This document shows positions 52,583 through 61,491 of a DNA stretch of 64,000 nt, piece by piece. Each line of letters opens with the position of its first letter. Positions within the stretch are counted from its first letter, which is position 1. Under the pieces are notes generated by a model. It was not told where the DNA came from, did not search any database, and saw nothing but the letters and a program-made list of their open reading frames with translations. The position numbers and the translations under genes are program-made. This stretch comes from Acetobacter farinalis (GTDB taxonomy: Bacteria > Pseudomonadota > Alphaproteobacteria > Acetobacterales > Acetobacteraceae): NCBI RefSeq assembly GCF_026240015.1, contig NZ_JAPIUX010000003.1, positions 202,230 to 266,229 of the forward strand. Direction: 5' to 3'.

Positions 52583-53965
52583 TCACCCGATCAGTTGGCC
52601 AAGGCGTGTCTGGTGCGGAGCCAGTTCACGCATGCCGCCGAGCTGTGCATCATACAGCCCCATCCGCTCCAGCCAGGCGGCAAATTCCGGTGCGGGCCGC
52701 AGGTTGAGCATGCTGCGCAGGGTCAGAATATCGTGGAAGGAGAGGCTCTGGTAATTGAGCATGATGTCATCCGCACCCGGCACCCCGATCAGGAAGGTAA
52801 TGCCCGCAGTGCCCAGCAGCACCATCAGGGTGTCCATATCATCCTGATCCGCCTCGGCGTGGTTGGTGTAGCAGACATCACACCCCATCGGCACACCCAG
52901 CAGCTTCGCGCAGAAATGGTCTTCCAGCCCCGCACGAATAATCTGCTTGCCGTCATACAGATATTCCGGGCCGATAAAGCCCACCACCGTATTCACCAGC
53001 AGGGGGCGGAAAGCGCGCGCCACAGCATAGGCCCGTGTTTCCACCGTCTGCTGGTCCAGCCCGTGATGTGCCTCGGCAGAGAGCGCCGCCCCCTGCCCCG
53101 TTTCAAAATACATCACGTTATCCCCCACAGTGCCGCGCCTGAGCGAGAGTGCGGCCTCATGCGCTTCCTTCAGAATGGCGAGGGTCACGCCGAAGCCTTC
53201 ATTGGCTTTCTGTGTTCCGGCAATGGACTGAAACACCAGATCCACAGCCCCTCCCCTGTTCATGATCTCCAGCGTGTTGGTCACATGGGTCAGAACACAG
53301 GTCTGGGTGGGAATCTCGTAGCGGCGGCGCGCATGGTCCAGCATGTCCAGCAGGGCCAGTCCGTTGGCCACGCTGTCGGTTGCCGGGTTGATGCCTATCA
53401 CCGCATCCCCCATGCCATACAGCAGCCCATCCAGTGTGGAAGCCGCAATGCCTTTCAGGTCATCGGTGGGGTGGTTGGGTTGCAGGCGGGACGTCAGGCA
53501 GCCTTCAAGCCCGATGGTGTTCCGGAACCGGGTGATGACGCGCATTTTCTGCGCCGCACTCATCAGGTCCTGATTCCGCATGATCTTGCTGACCGCCGCG
53601 GCCATTTCCGGGGTAAAACCGGGTGCAGCGGCCGCCAGAGCGGCGGTATCTGCCTCATGGGACAAGAGCCAGTTCCGCAGATCCCCCACCGTCATGGAGG
53701 CAAACGGCGCAAAGGCTGCGCTGTCATGCGTATCCACAATAAGACGAGTCACATCGTCCGCCTCGTAGGGGATCAGCTCTGTCCGCACAAACAGGTCCAG
53801 CGGTACCTCGGCCAGCGCATGGCGGGCAGCAATCCGCTGCGCATCAGATGAGGCTGCAAGCCCGGCCAGTTCATCCCCGGAACGCAGGGGGGAGGCCGCG
53901 GCCATAAGAGCCTTCAGGTCATCAAAACCATACCGTTCACCGCCAAGGGTGTAATGAAATCCCAT
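52583..53965 (-). CDS. eutB: Ethanolamine ammonia-lyase, large subunit
   Basis: 460 residues from the ATG at 53965, with GGGAGG nine bases upstream. TIM-barrel subunit with family landmarks: KIMRNQDLMSAAQKMRVITR, FRNTIGLEGCLTSRLQPNHP, GDAVIGINPATDSVANGLAL, VFQSIAGTQKANEGFGV, FIGPEYLYDGKQIIRAGLED, and GCDVCYTNHAEADQDDMDTL. It binds ethanolamine and adenosylcobalamin. It is the first gene of the eut unit, and no EutA reactivase or EutH is present nearby. Confidence 0.95.
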   Translation of the reverse strand: MGFHYTLGGERYGFDDLKALMAAASPLRSGDELAGLAASSDAQRIAARHALAEVPLDLFVRTELIPYEADDVTRLIVDTHDSAAFAPFASMTVGDLRNWLLSHEADTAALAAAAPGFTPEMAAAVSKIMRNQDLMSAAQKMRVITRFRNTIGLEGCLTSRLQPNHPTDDLKGIAASTLDGLLYGMGDAVIGINPATDSVANGLALLDMLDHARRRYEIPTQTCVLTHVTNTLEIMNRGGAVDLVFQSIAGTQKANEGFGVTLAILKEAHEAALSLRRGTVGDNVMYFETGQGAALSAEAHHGLDQQTVETRAYAVARAFRPLLVNTVVGFIGPEYLYDGKQIIRAGLEDHFCAKLLGVPMGCDVCYTNHAEADQDDMDTLMVLLGTAGITFLIGVPGADDIMLNYQSLSFHDILTLRSMLNLRPAPEFAAWLERMGLYDAQLGGMRELAPHQTRLGQLIG

Positions 53966-54192
53966 TTCAGCACGCCTCCCTATGTAGTGCGGCAAACCTC
54001 CGGCCTCCTACCGGAGACTCGGCCCAGACCGACCTTTTTCCGTTTCGTTCGATAGTGAAATGATACCCACAGCCACGCCGGATTGACTTGACGAATACAG
54101 ACAATTTTTTGACATTTCAGAACGTTCATAAAACTTCTTTCATCACTTATACAAAGCCATCTTGTTCTCCATATCCAGATAAGGAGGGTCCC
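53966..54192. promoter_or_regulatory. Divergent control region between eutB and the AraC regulator
   Basis: 227 bases, moderately AT-rich, separating divergent genes and therefore holding both promoters. TTGACA at 54109-54114 could be a -35 box for the regulator, but no good -10 box is at ideal spacing. I saw no cobalamin riboswitch. Confidence 0.5.
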
Positions 54193-55245
54193 ATGTCCCG
54201 CAGTCCCGGCACCGGAGGAAACGCCAGCGTTCTCGCTGCCGCTGCGTGGGGCGTTGAACGCTTTGTGAAGGAGCGTGGCGGGGATATGGACCGTATTGCC
54301 GGGCGCGCAGGTCTCTCCACCGACCAGCTCTCTCTCCCGACCGATGCGCTGGACGTTGGCTCCTACTGCCGCCTGTTTCATGAAGCCGCAGCAGACACAC
54401 AGGACGGGAATATCGGGCTGTGGTTCGGCCAGCAGTTTGCACCGGAGAAGCTGGGGCTGATCGGGTATGTGGCCCTGCTTTCCCCCACTCTCTCTGAGGC
54501 GCTGCAAAACCTGACATCGCACTTCGCGTACCATCAGGCCCGAACGACCACGCGATTTGTGCAGCAGGATGATCTGGTCCGGCTGGAATATGCCATTCAT
54601 GACCCCACCATTCTCACCCGACGGCACGATGCGGAGCTGACAATGGGAATGTTCCGCAACATTCTCCGCCATGCTCTGGGGCCGGACTGGGCGCCGGAAG
54701 AAGTGCATTTCGAGCATAAGCAGCCGGAACAGGCTGAGGAGCACCGGCAGGCTTTTCAGGCGGATATCCGCTTTCAATGCGCCACGAACGCTCTGGTTTT
54801 CCGCAAAACAGTGCTGACGCGCGCCATGCCTGATGCGGATGCCGCCATGCTGGACGTTATGCGCGCCTCCCTCATCTCCCTTGCGCGGAGCAGGCCCGAT
54901 CAGGCAACCGCACACCTCTCCCTGAAAGATCGGGTCATTCTGCACATCCGCGCTGCTCTGGAAGATGGCCATATTGAATTTCCGGATATCGCCGCCCGGA
55001 TGCAGCTCCCGCCCTGGACCCTGCAACGCAGGCTGGCCCAGCTTCACCTGTCTTATTCCACACTGCTGGAAGAAACCCGCCATGCGGAGGCGCTGCGCCA
55101 TCTTGCCAGCCCGACGCTGGATATCAGTGAGATCGCCCGCGCCCTGGCCTATACGGAAACCAGCGCCTTCAGCCGCGCCTTCCGGAAATGGAGTGGCCAG
55201 TCCCCCCGCGCCTGGCGGCACCAGAATGCACTGACTCGGCTTTAA
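54193..55245 (+). CDS. AraC-family transcriptional regulator, probable activator of the eut operon
   Basis: 350 residues from the ATG at 54193 with AAGGAGGG just upstream. The N-terminal half has the arabinose-binding-like regulator domain (GLWFGQQFAPEKLGLIGYVA then LLSPTLSEALQNL). The C-terminal about 100 residues hold two helix-turn-helix units (IAARMQLPPWTLQRRLAQLH; ISEIARALAYTETSAFSRAF then RKWSGQSPRAWR). It is divergent from eutB; in enteric bacteria an AraC-type protein, EutR, does this job. The link is inferred from position. Confidence 0.85.
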   Translation: MSRSPGTGGNASVLAAAAWGVERFVKERGGDMDRIAGRAGLSTDQLSLPTDALDVGSYCRLFHEAAADTQDGNIGLWFGQQFAPEKLGLIGYVALLSPTLSEALQNLTSHFAYHQARTTTRFVQQDDLVRLEYAIHDPTILTRRHDAELTMGMFRNILRHALGPDWAPEEVHFEHKQPEQAEEHRQAFQADIRFQCATNALVFRKTVLTRAMPDADAAMLDVMRASLISLARSRPDQATAHLSLKDRVILHIRAALEDGHIEFPDIAARMQLPPWTLQRRLAQLHLSYSTLLEETRHAEALRHLASPTLDISEIARALAYTETSAFSRAFRKWSGQSPRAWRHQNALTRL

Positions 55246-55397
55246 CTGAATGCGTTCATCTCACTCTCCGGGTGTGAGATGATATATCCAGAACACCCCT
55301 TATCACCCTGTGCCCCAGGTGGCATGCTCGCTTCATCCGGTTTCAAGGAGCAGCCCCAGAGCGCTGCTTCGAGCTGTATAAAGAAGGAAGCACACAC

Positions 55398-55955
55398 ATG
55401 TCCGATGTTGTTGTCATCTATCACTCAGGATACGGCCACACCCACAAAGTTGCTGAACACGTGGCTCAGGGCGCACAAGCAACCCTCATCACCATTGATG
55501 AAAACGGGGACATTCCGGAAGAGGCGTGGAACACGCTGAATGCTGCCAAAGCGATCATCTTCGGAGCGCCCACCTATATGGGCAACGCAAGCTGGCAGTT
55601 CAAAAAATTTGCCGATGCAACCTCCAAAGTCTGGTACACACGCGGCTGGCAGGACAAGATTTTCGGCGGTTTTACCAACAGCGCCAGCCTGAACGGAGAT
55701 AAAGCCTCCACACTGGCATGGCTGCAGACACTGGCGTCCCAGCATGGCGGCCTCTGGGTCAGCCTCGGGCTGCTGCCCTCCAACACCAAGGTTGCAAAAC
55801 GAACCGATATCAATAATCTCGGTGGCTCTGTCGGCCTGCTGGTGCAAAGTCCGGCAGATGCCAGCGTGGATGAAATTCCGCAGGGTGATCTGGATACAGC
55901 CGTCTCCTATGGCAAGCGCGTAGCAGAAATCGCGGCCCGCGTTTCGGTCGCTTAA
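55398..55955 (+). CDS. Flavodoxin-fold NAD(P)H-quinone oxidoreductase (WrbA-like)
   Basis: 185 residues. FMN phosphate-binding loop VVIYHSGYGHTHKVAEHVA, then AIIFGAPTYMGNASWQFKKF and LGGSVGLLVQSP. The general layout matches flavodoxin-family reductases such as WrbA, which reduce quinones by two electrons. It has a good ribosome site (GAAGGAAG). It stands alone after the regulator and ends at a terminator. Confidence 0.82.
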   Translation: MSDVVVIYHSGYGHTHKVAEHVAQGAQATLITIDENGDIPEEAWNTLNAAKAIIFGAPTYMGNASWQFKKFADATSKVWYTRGWQDKIFGGFTNSASLNGDKASTLAWLQTLASQHGGLWVSLGLLPSNTKVAKRTDINNLGGSVGLLVQSPADASVDEIPQGDLDTAVSYGKRVAEIAARVSVA

Positions 55956-56021
55956 CCACACGGATATCTACTGACACTCTCTTTCAGAGCCCCGCTCCGG
56001 GGTCTGCTCTCGGCCAACTCT

Positions 56022-56055
56022 GAAACCCCGTGCGGGAGTCCTGCACGGGGTTTTA
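56022..56055 (+). terminator. Rho-independent terminator
   Basis: AAACCCCGTGC, loop GGGAGTCCT, GCACGGGGTTTT: an eight- to nine-base GC stem with a T run, about 65 bases after the flavoprotein stop. A shorter hairpin (GCCCCG/CGGGGT) lies just before it at about 55989-56003. Confidence 0.85.
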
Positions 56056-56250
56056 ACGGCTCGTGCAGCCTCAGAAGAGTTTCGGGAAGACGGCACGCAT
56101 CCCCTCTTTCCCAGCATCACACTCTCTCCCACAGCAGTCAGGATACTCCATCTCCTGACAAAATCCGTCCTTGATTGACCATGCCATCAGAATCATGGAA
56201 AGAATGCGCAACACCTTTCTTGCTCTGACACCCCCTTAAGGCCGAAAATT

Positions 56251-56403
56251 ATGACCACAGGAAAAAAGGCAGCCCTGGTTGTCCTGATTGCATTCGCACT
56301 TTCGGGATGCAAAAACTTCTACCACAGCAGCTGCCCCGGTTTTGCGGGAGAAAACCCGGAAGCGCGTGACGGCATTAAATCCGTTATTCAGACCTGTAAC
56401 TAA
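56251..56403 (+). CDS. Small lipoprotein of unknown function
   Basis: 50 residues. A short hydrophobic signal (KKAALVVLIAFALSGC) ends in the lipobox LSGC with the lipidated Cys at residue 20. The mature part KNFYHSSCPGFAGENPEARD then GIKSVIQTCN has two further Cys that could pair. TAAGG upstream may be its ribosome site. It resembles entericidin-sized lipoproteins in layout only; I do not assign a family. It sits at the edge of the core region, just before the second insertion-sequence zone. Confidence 0.6.
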   Translation: MTTGKKAALVVLIAFALSGCKNFYHSSCPGFAGENPEARDGIKSVIQTCN

Positions 56404-56883
56404 AAACACCTCTGAAACCCGAAGAGCCTGCACCCGGGCCGCTCCTCACCCCTTCCCCTTGCATGCATAGCAATCATGCAGCAGTTCGGGTGCATGGTCC
56501 GCTTTATTGCATTGCAGAACCTACCTCGCTCCGATTTTAAACAAACCATATTTTTTGATAGATTCATATATTTTGAGGAACAACAATTGAGATCGGAAAA
56601 CTTCCGATTTAGAATGGAAAAAGCACCAAGCCCCACTCCGCAAAGAAGGAGAAAGGTTGTTTCTGAAGCCTTTCCCTCTCATATCAAAAACAATGTGATT
56701 TGACCTATAAATTTTTCTCCTCATCATACCATGGGTCCAGACTCTGTTGACAAAGGACCTTTCTGGTTGCTGGAGATCTGACGCAAGGCCGGTCTTTGCG
56801 GAGACCAGTGAATGCGTAGCTACTTGACGCACGAAGAATGAGCGATGGTTGGCAATCTGCAACCTCCTTGAACGTGGCCTCCA
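56404..56883. other. 480-base AT-rich region without a recognisable gene
   Basis: The stretch is AT-rich from about 56510 to 56720. A minus-strand open frame (56521-56967) runs through it into the IS630 end, but its product looks like no protein I know. It may be decayed insertion-sequence or island DNA marking the border between core and accessory sequence. Confidence 0.4.
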
Positions 56884-57920
56884 AAGCATAATCCGATCAA
56901 TCTGGTTCATATCCCGCGGCGGCAAAGCAGACAGCGGCCTGGCTATGACAGGCATCGTCGATTGCACCGCACACCGCGTCCTGGAGTGGATGAAGGATTC
57001 TGGGCGCCGCTCGTCTGATCCATGCCTTCATCTTGGCGAAGATGTTCGCGATAGGGTTGAAGTCGGGACTGTAGGGCGGCAGGAACAGCAGGCGGGCGCC
57101 AACTGCCTCTACAGCCTCCCGCGCTTCAGCACTCTTGTGTACCGGAAGATTATCCATAATGACGACGTCTCCCGGCGACAGTGTTGGAGCGATTACCTTG
57201 CGAGCATAGGCGGCGCACCATTCGCCGGTCATTGGGCGGTCCAGCATCATCGGCGCGGTCATGCCGGACAGGCGCAGTCCACCGATGAACGTCGTGGTTT
57301 TCCAATGCCCATGGGGCACAGACGTCCGACAGCGCGTGCCACGACATGACCGTCCCCGCAGACGGACCATCTTCGTCGATGAAGACCAGCCGGGCCGGAT
57401 CAAGGTCAGGTTGACTGTCGAACCAGGCCTCGCGCTGCTCTGCGACGTCGGGCCGTGTCTGCTCGCTGACGTGCGCCGTTTTTTTAACGGTCATGTCGTG
57501 ACGGTCAAAGCAGCGCCAGATCGTGCCGACGCAAAGCGGACCCCATGTTCCGTAGCAAGTTTCTCCGCCAGTTCGATAAGGGAAATGTCAGCCCTGGCAT
57601 CAATCGCAGCCAGCGGGACGCCCGACCAAACCTCGATCCGATGGGAGCGACGATCGCCACCCTGCCGCAGCGCGTGCTCCCGGCCGCTCGCACGCCATTC
57701 CGCTACCCACCGGATCACGCTGGAGGCAGAGACACCAAAGCGCTCGGCAGCCGCCCAGCGGGTCATGCCGGAGGAAACCGCAGCAATGGTTCACCGCCGC
57801 AGATCAGACGATAGGACTCGGATCATGATTGCCGGTCTCCATCCCGGCAATCATGATGAATCAGATTTCGCTCCAGAGCGGGAACCCTAAAATGACCCGG
57901 TTAGGTCAGATTATGCTCTA
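56884..57920 (-). mobile_element. IS630-family element, inactivated
   Basis: Diverged inverted ends: AGCATAATCCGATCAATCTG then GTTCAT on the left and AGCATAATCTGACCTAACCG then GGTCAT (inverted) on the right. The right end is followed by TA-rich bases, as expected for a TA-targeting family, but the left flank lacks a clear TA. The transposase within is broken by a stop and frameshifts. Confidence 0.75.
56897..57826 (-). pseudogene. IS630-family transposase, degenerate
   Basis: The pieces in order are: a start at 57826 (MIRVLSSDLRR) broken by TGA at 57791-57793; the helix-turn-helix MTRWAAAERFGVSASSVIRW (57491-57766 frame); KKTAHVSEQTRPDVAEQREA with RLVFIDEDG (57150-57494 frame); and the core GHWKTTTFIGGLRLSGMTAP with MDNLPVHKS and FLPPYSPDFNPI (56897-57403 frame). 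At least two frame changes and one stop separate them. The catalytic Glu expected after FNPI is Ala (NPIANIF). The gene is dead. Confidence 0.85.
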
Positions 57921-58011
57921 AATGGGCGAAAAATATACTGACAGTATAATTGGTCAGTGAAATGGTTATTTTTGATTATAACTTTGTTTGTATAATAAGG
58001 ATTTGTAAAGA

Positions 58012-59520
58012 ATGAAAAATTCTCACAAATACTTCGTGTCATTCCTGCTCATGTGGCCATGCTATGTGATGGCAGATGATTTGCCGGTCAACGGCGATAT
58101 CTCATCCGCCACAGCCATGGCAACTGGCGCTTCAATTGCAAACAAAATTGCAGACACATTGCCTCTTCTCAGTAATTTGCGCACGTATACGTATGGAAAT
58201 GGTTCAAATTTAGACGCGGGGTTATTAGACGAATTTGTATCAAATTACTGTGGCAGAGCCATTAATGTCCCGGCAGGTTATATCTTGCCAATCAACGTCG
58301 ATGGGACAGCGCACCTCCCGGTTACAACAGGATGTACGAGTCACTACACATGGATATACGACGGAAAAATTCACACAACAGGCGGTACTCCTACCTATTT
58401 TCGGACACCTGACGATCTTCACGTTGATCTGGGTGGTGGTGCAATTGGCCTCGAAAAAACCAAGAGGAACACCACATCATCTGATCCACAGATGATTTAT
58501 ATGCAGTATATCAACACTAGCAATGGAGTATCTTCCGCTTCTCCCTTTGACCCAACAAAGCTGAGTATGCCAGGAATTGAAATGAACATTCAGGCCGCGC
58601 CGGGGTCTGAGGGATCGATGATAGGCGTGAATGTAGACCTGACGGATAACAGCACAACAGGTGATAATGCCAACGTGGGATTATCGTCCAACGTCTACAA
58701 AAACAGCGCCACTAACAAGGATTGGGGAATCTCAGTAGCTGGTTATGATTTTTCCATGTCACAACCACAAAATGCAATCAGCTATACCGGGATCGAAAAT
58801 GACGTACAGGTTAATGGGCAAGATGTCGGTGCGTCTCTGTGGGATCCAACGCAGGGCGGTCGCCATTTAATGTGGTTGGCTGCCAACACGGTCCAGCATC
58901 AGACATGGAGCGCAAATCATCTGTATAATATCGGCGATATCATTGTTGATGCGAACAAAAATTGGCTTTGGATTGTGACAACGGCAGGAACGTCTTCTTC
59001 CGGTAACGACCCAACTGGAACATGGTCTCCTGCGGTTGGACAATATACTGACGGAACAACAGTTTTTCATTCCAAGATTGATTACCACGGCGTGGTGTCC
59101 AAAGCTATTTACGTGATTAACGACCATGTAGATAGTGATTATTCATTTTTTGATGATATTTTAGCTGTTGACGCCAATGTCAGAGATACGAGTATTAACC
59201 TCACGAAGGAAATCTTGTCACAGCCGGATGGAGCCAGCATCAGACTAGCCAAAAATCATCCAATTGACTTTTCTGGCGATGCAACATCAGGCGGAAAAAA
59301 TCAGATTACAACTGTGGCGCGGGATAACGTTACTGTAGGATATGAGCAATATGGAACCGGGTTGAATGTCGAAGTGGCTGGATCGCCCGTCCTGACTGTG
59401 CAGTCTTCTAATGGTTCTCTCCGAGTTTCTGGACAAGCAAGTTTTGGCGTAGGTGCACCTGGTTCACTTTCTGGTATCGCACATACCGCACGAACCGTGC
59501 CTGACAATAGGTCACAGTAA
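58012..59520 (+). CDS. Secreted tail-fibre-like protein of unknown function
   Basis: 502 residues with AAGGA eight bases before the start. Signal peptide KYFVSFLLMWPCYVMA. The body is rich in Asn, Thr, Ser, Gly and Asp with many short beta strands; residues about 300-350 (TWSANHLYNIGDIIVDANKN then WLWIVTTAGTSSSGNDP and YTDGTTVFHSK) look like the W-x-Y-GD-V / AGTSG / DGT modules common in phage tail and fibre proteins. The DNA is markedly AT-richer than the core. The frame ends abruptly at 59520, and a matching C-terminus continues in the +1 frame. Confidence 0.65.
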   Translation: MKNSHKYFVSFLLMWPCYVMADDLPVNGDISSATAMATGASIANKIADTLPLLSNLRTYTYGNGSNLDAGLLDEFVSNYCGRAINVPAGYILPINVDGTAHLPVTTGCTSHYTWIYDGKIHTTGGTPTYFRTPDDLHVDLGGGAIGLEKTKRNTTSSDPQMIYMQYINTSNGVSSASPFDPTKLSMPGIEMNIQAAPGSEGSMIGVNVDLTDNSTTGDNANVGLSSNVYKNSATNKDWGISVAGYDFSMSQPQNAISYTGIENDVQVNGQDVGASLWDPTQGGRHLMWLAANTVQHQTWSANHLYNIGDIIVDANKNWLWIVTTAGTSSSGNDPTGTWSPAVGQYTDGTTVFHSKIDYHGVVSKAIYVINDHVDSDYSFFDDILAVDANVRDTSINLTKEILSQPDGASIRLAKNHPIDFSGDATSGGKNQITTVARDNVTVGYEQYGTGLNVEVAGSPVLTVQSSNGSLRVSGQASFGVGAPGSLSGIAHTARTVPDNRSQ

Positions 59521-59521
59521 A

Positions 59522-59848
59522 TACTCAACCAACCAAACGGATATTATATACGGAATGCATGGACTTGAGTTCACCCCTACAAATAGTAGTGGGGATATTT
59601 ATGAGCATCCCGTTTTTGAACTACCAAATCTATCTTACGTGGACGGCGGCACGGACTCAATAAACGTAGATGCGCCCTTTCGACTACTTCAGCTCAACAA
59701 ACAGGAAATTCTGACTATAACGCCAGCAGAAGGCACTATCGTTAATGATGGAACCGATCATGTGCCAGTTATCTATGAAAATGGGAAATGGTATCCGCTG
59801 CAGATTGGTTCTGCGCTAGGCTCAGGATCTATTAATCCATTGAATTGA
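59522..59848 (+). pseudogene. Detached C-terminal part of the secreted protein
   Basis: In the +1 frame relative to the preceding gene the sequence reads YSTNQTDIIYGMHGLEFTPT, then DSINVDAPFRLLQLNKQEIL and GTDHVPVIYENGKWYPLQIG, ending at 59848. The composition and style continue those of the upstream protein, and there is no ribosome site of its own. A single-base change near 59505-59520 probably split one gene of about 610 codons. Two separate genes remain possible. Confidence 0.5.
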
Positions 59849-59877
59849 ACGGTCTGTTATGATCCACAGGCTTACTG

Positions 59878-60662
59878 ATGGAGGGTGAGCCTGTGAAGGA
59901 GTTGTTTTTGCTGTCTGAGAGGCAGAGGCAGATGGAGAGGATTAAGCCGTTTTTTCCTCTGGTGCACGGAGTGCCACGTGTGGACGACCGACGCGTCCTG
60001 AGCGGGATTGTTTATGTGATCCGTAACGGTCTTCAGTGGAAAGATACCCCGAAAGCGTATGGTCTACACAAGACTTTATACAACCGCTTCATCTTGTGGA
60101 GCCGCCTGAGTGTCTTTGACCGGATCTTCGTCGCCCTGACAGAACGGGCTGGCCGTTCGAAGCGCCTGATGATTAATGCGACACATTTCAAAGCCCACCG
60201 GACATCGGCATCCCTGCTCAAAAAGGGACTTTTCCCCGCCATATCGGACGGACAAAAGGCGGCCTGAACTCAAAACTTCACGCCGTGTGCGATGATCAGG
60301 ACCGACCGGTCCGCCTTCATCTGACTGCGGGACAGGTTAGTGACTTCAAAGGCGCAGACGTGCTTCTTGCAGATCTCCCCGACGAGACAGAAGAAGTTAT
60401 CGGGGACAGAGGCTATGACAGCAACCGGATCAGGTTATCGCTTGCAGAACGCAATATCACAGCCTGTATTCCCCCGAAGAAGAACCGGAAATCAAAGCCA
60501 CCTTACAATTGGCATCTGTATAAAAAGCGTCATCTGACCGAAAACATGTTCACAAAACTGAAAGACTGGCGACGTGTTGCGACCAGATACGACCGCGGCA
60601 CTCATACATTCATGTCTGCAATCCACATCGCAGCAAGCTTCATCTTCTATCTCAAAGAATGA
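59878..60662 (+). mobile_element. IS5-family element (IS427-like), coding part; ends not resolved
   Basis: Two overlapping frames make one transposase: 59878-60267 (RLSGIVYVIRNGLQWKDTP region) and a frame ending at 60662. They join by a -1 shift at the run AAAAAGGG (60220-60227), giving GTFPRHIGRTKGGLNSKLHA. Many IS427-type elements use such a programmed shift. I could not see matching terminal repeats; the right side is abutted by an IS110 remnant. Confidence 0.75.
59878..60662 (+). CDS. IS5-family (IS427-like) transposase, expressed by -1 frameshift; catalytic Asp changed
   Basis: About 260 residues after a -1 frameshift at 60220-60227. OrfA holds the DUF4096-like region (FFPLVHGVPRVDDRRVLSGI; YNRFILWSRLSVFDRIFVAL). 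OrfB holds GDRGYDSNRIRLSLAERN with the second catalytic Asp, CIPPKKNRKSK and the Glu region LTENMFTKLKDWRRVATRYD. The first catalytic Asp, normally in IDATHLKAHRTA, reads INATHFKAHRTS here, so Asp has become Asn. The enzyme is probably inactive although the frames are clean. Confidence 0.75.
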
Positions 60663-60675
60663 GTATCCGTCTTGG

Positions 60676-61318
60676 TCAAGTGTGGCGTGGTTCCCATAAT
60701 TGGTCATTGCGTAACAGAACATTTGCCAGAATGACGAGACGTCGCATGAGAGCGGTCAGAGCCACTTTTGCGTGCTTTCCCTTATCCGTCGGCCTGAGAT
60801 AGATGCTTTGAAGGTCAGGGTTATACCGCATAGCAACCAGAGCAGGCATGTATAGGGCGTTTCTGACATGAATCCGACCACCCCGAATAAAGCTTTTACC
60901 CTGCCACTTTCCTGACTGTCTGGTGACAGGAGCCAGACCTGCGAGCGCAGCAACCTGTCCATTCTCCAGTGTTCCCAGTTCGGGAATATCAGCAATCAGC
61001 ATCGCAGCCGTGGCCTCTCCAATACCCGGAATGCTGACCAGAATGGCGCGTTTTCGAGAGAGGCCCCCGTCTGTCGCGATCAGTTCGCTGATTGCCTGAT
61101 CGATGGCTGCGATCTGAGCCTCTATCTGACGATAGTCTATAGCGTGTCAGACGTTTCAGAAGACTGAGCTGCAGGTTTTGCTGGCGATTGAGCAGGGCTG
61201 TCCTGTCACGGATCAGATTTCGTCGCGCAGCTGCCAGCTCCTGGAGCGCAGACTGTCGCTCGTTGCAGATTTCAGACGTCCTGGGTTCGAGAAGTGCCCC
61301 CATCCTGGCCAGCATCAT
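60676..61318 (-). pseudogene. IS110-family transposase remnant
   Basis: Two frames on the minus strand: 60989-61318 (MMLARMGALLEPRTSEICNE then RRNLIRDRTALLNRQQNLQL) is the middle helical part, and 60676-61002 (ELGTLENGQVAALAGLAPVT then GRIHVRNALYMPALVAMRYN) is the C-terminal domain with its conserved Ser region. A frame change separates them near 61135, and the N-terminal DEDD catalytic domain is missing. Confidence 0.8.
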
Positions 61319-61491
61319 GACCTGTCCTGACCCGCTCTCTCCAGCAGTCAGGGGGTGGCCACCTCCTGACTGCTGCCTTTATCGCACATACAGCGACCCG
61401 GATTTCATAAGACAAGCCCTAAGTCTAACACTCACCAAAAAGCCGATGCAACGGTAAAATATAATTTTGATAATTTTATCTTAAATAATAA

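Noticed and set aside
52256..53851. 531-codon plus-strand frame opposite eutB and eutC
   Set aside because: EutB and EutC on the other strand are unambiguous, and the frame spans the gap between them.
53980..55221. 413-codon minus-strand frame opposite the AraC regulator
   Set aside because: The AraC gene has a strong ribosome site and full domains; the antisense product has no recognisable features.
58012..59520. A prophage remnant around the tail-fibre-like protein
   Set aside because: No capsid, terminase, portal, integrase or lysis gene is present nearby; all neighbours are insertion-sequence genes.
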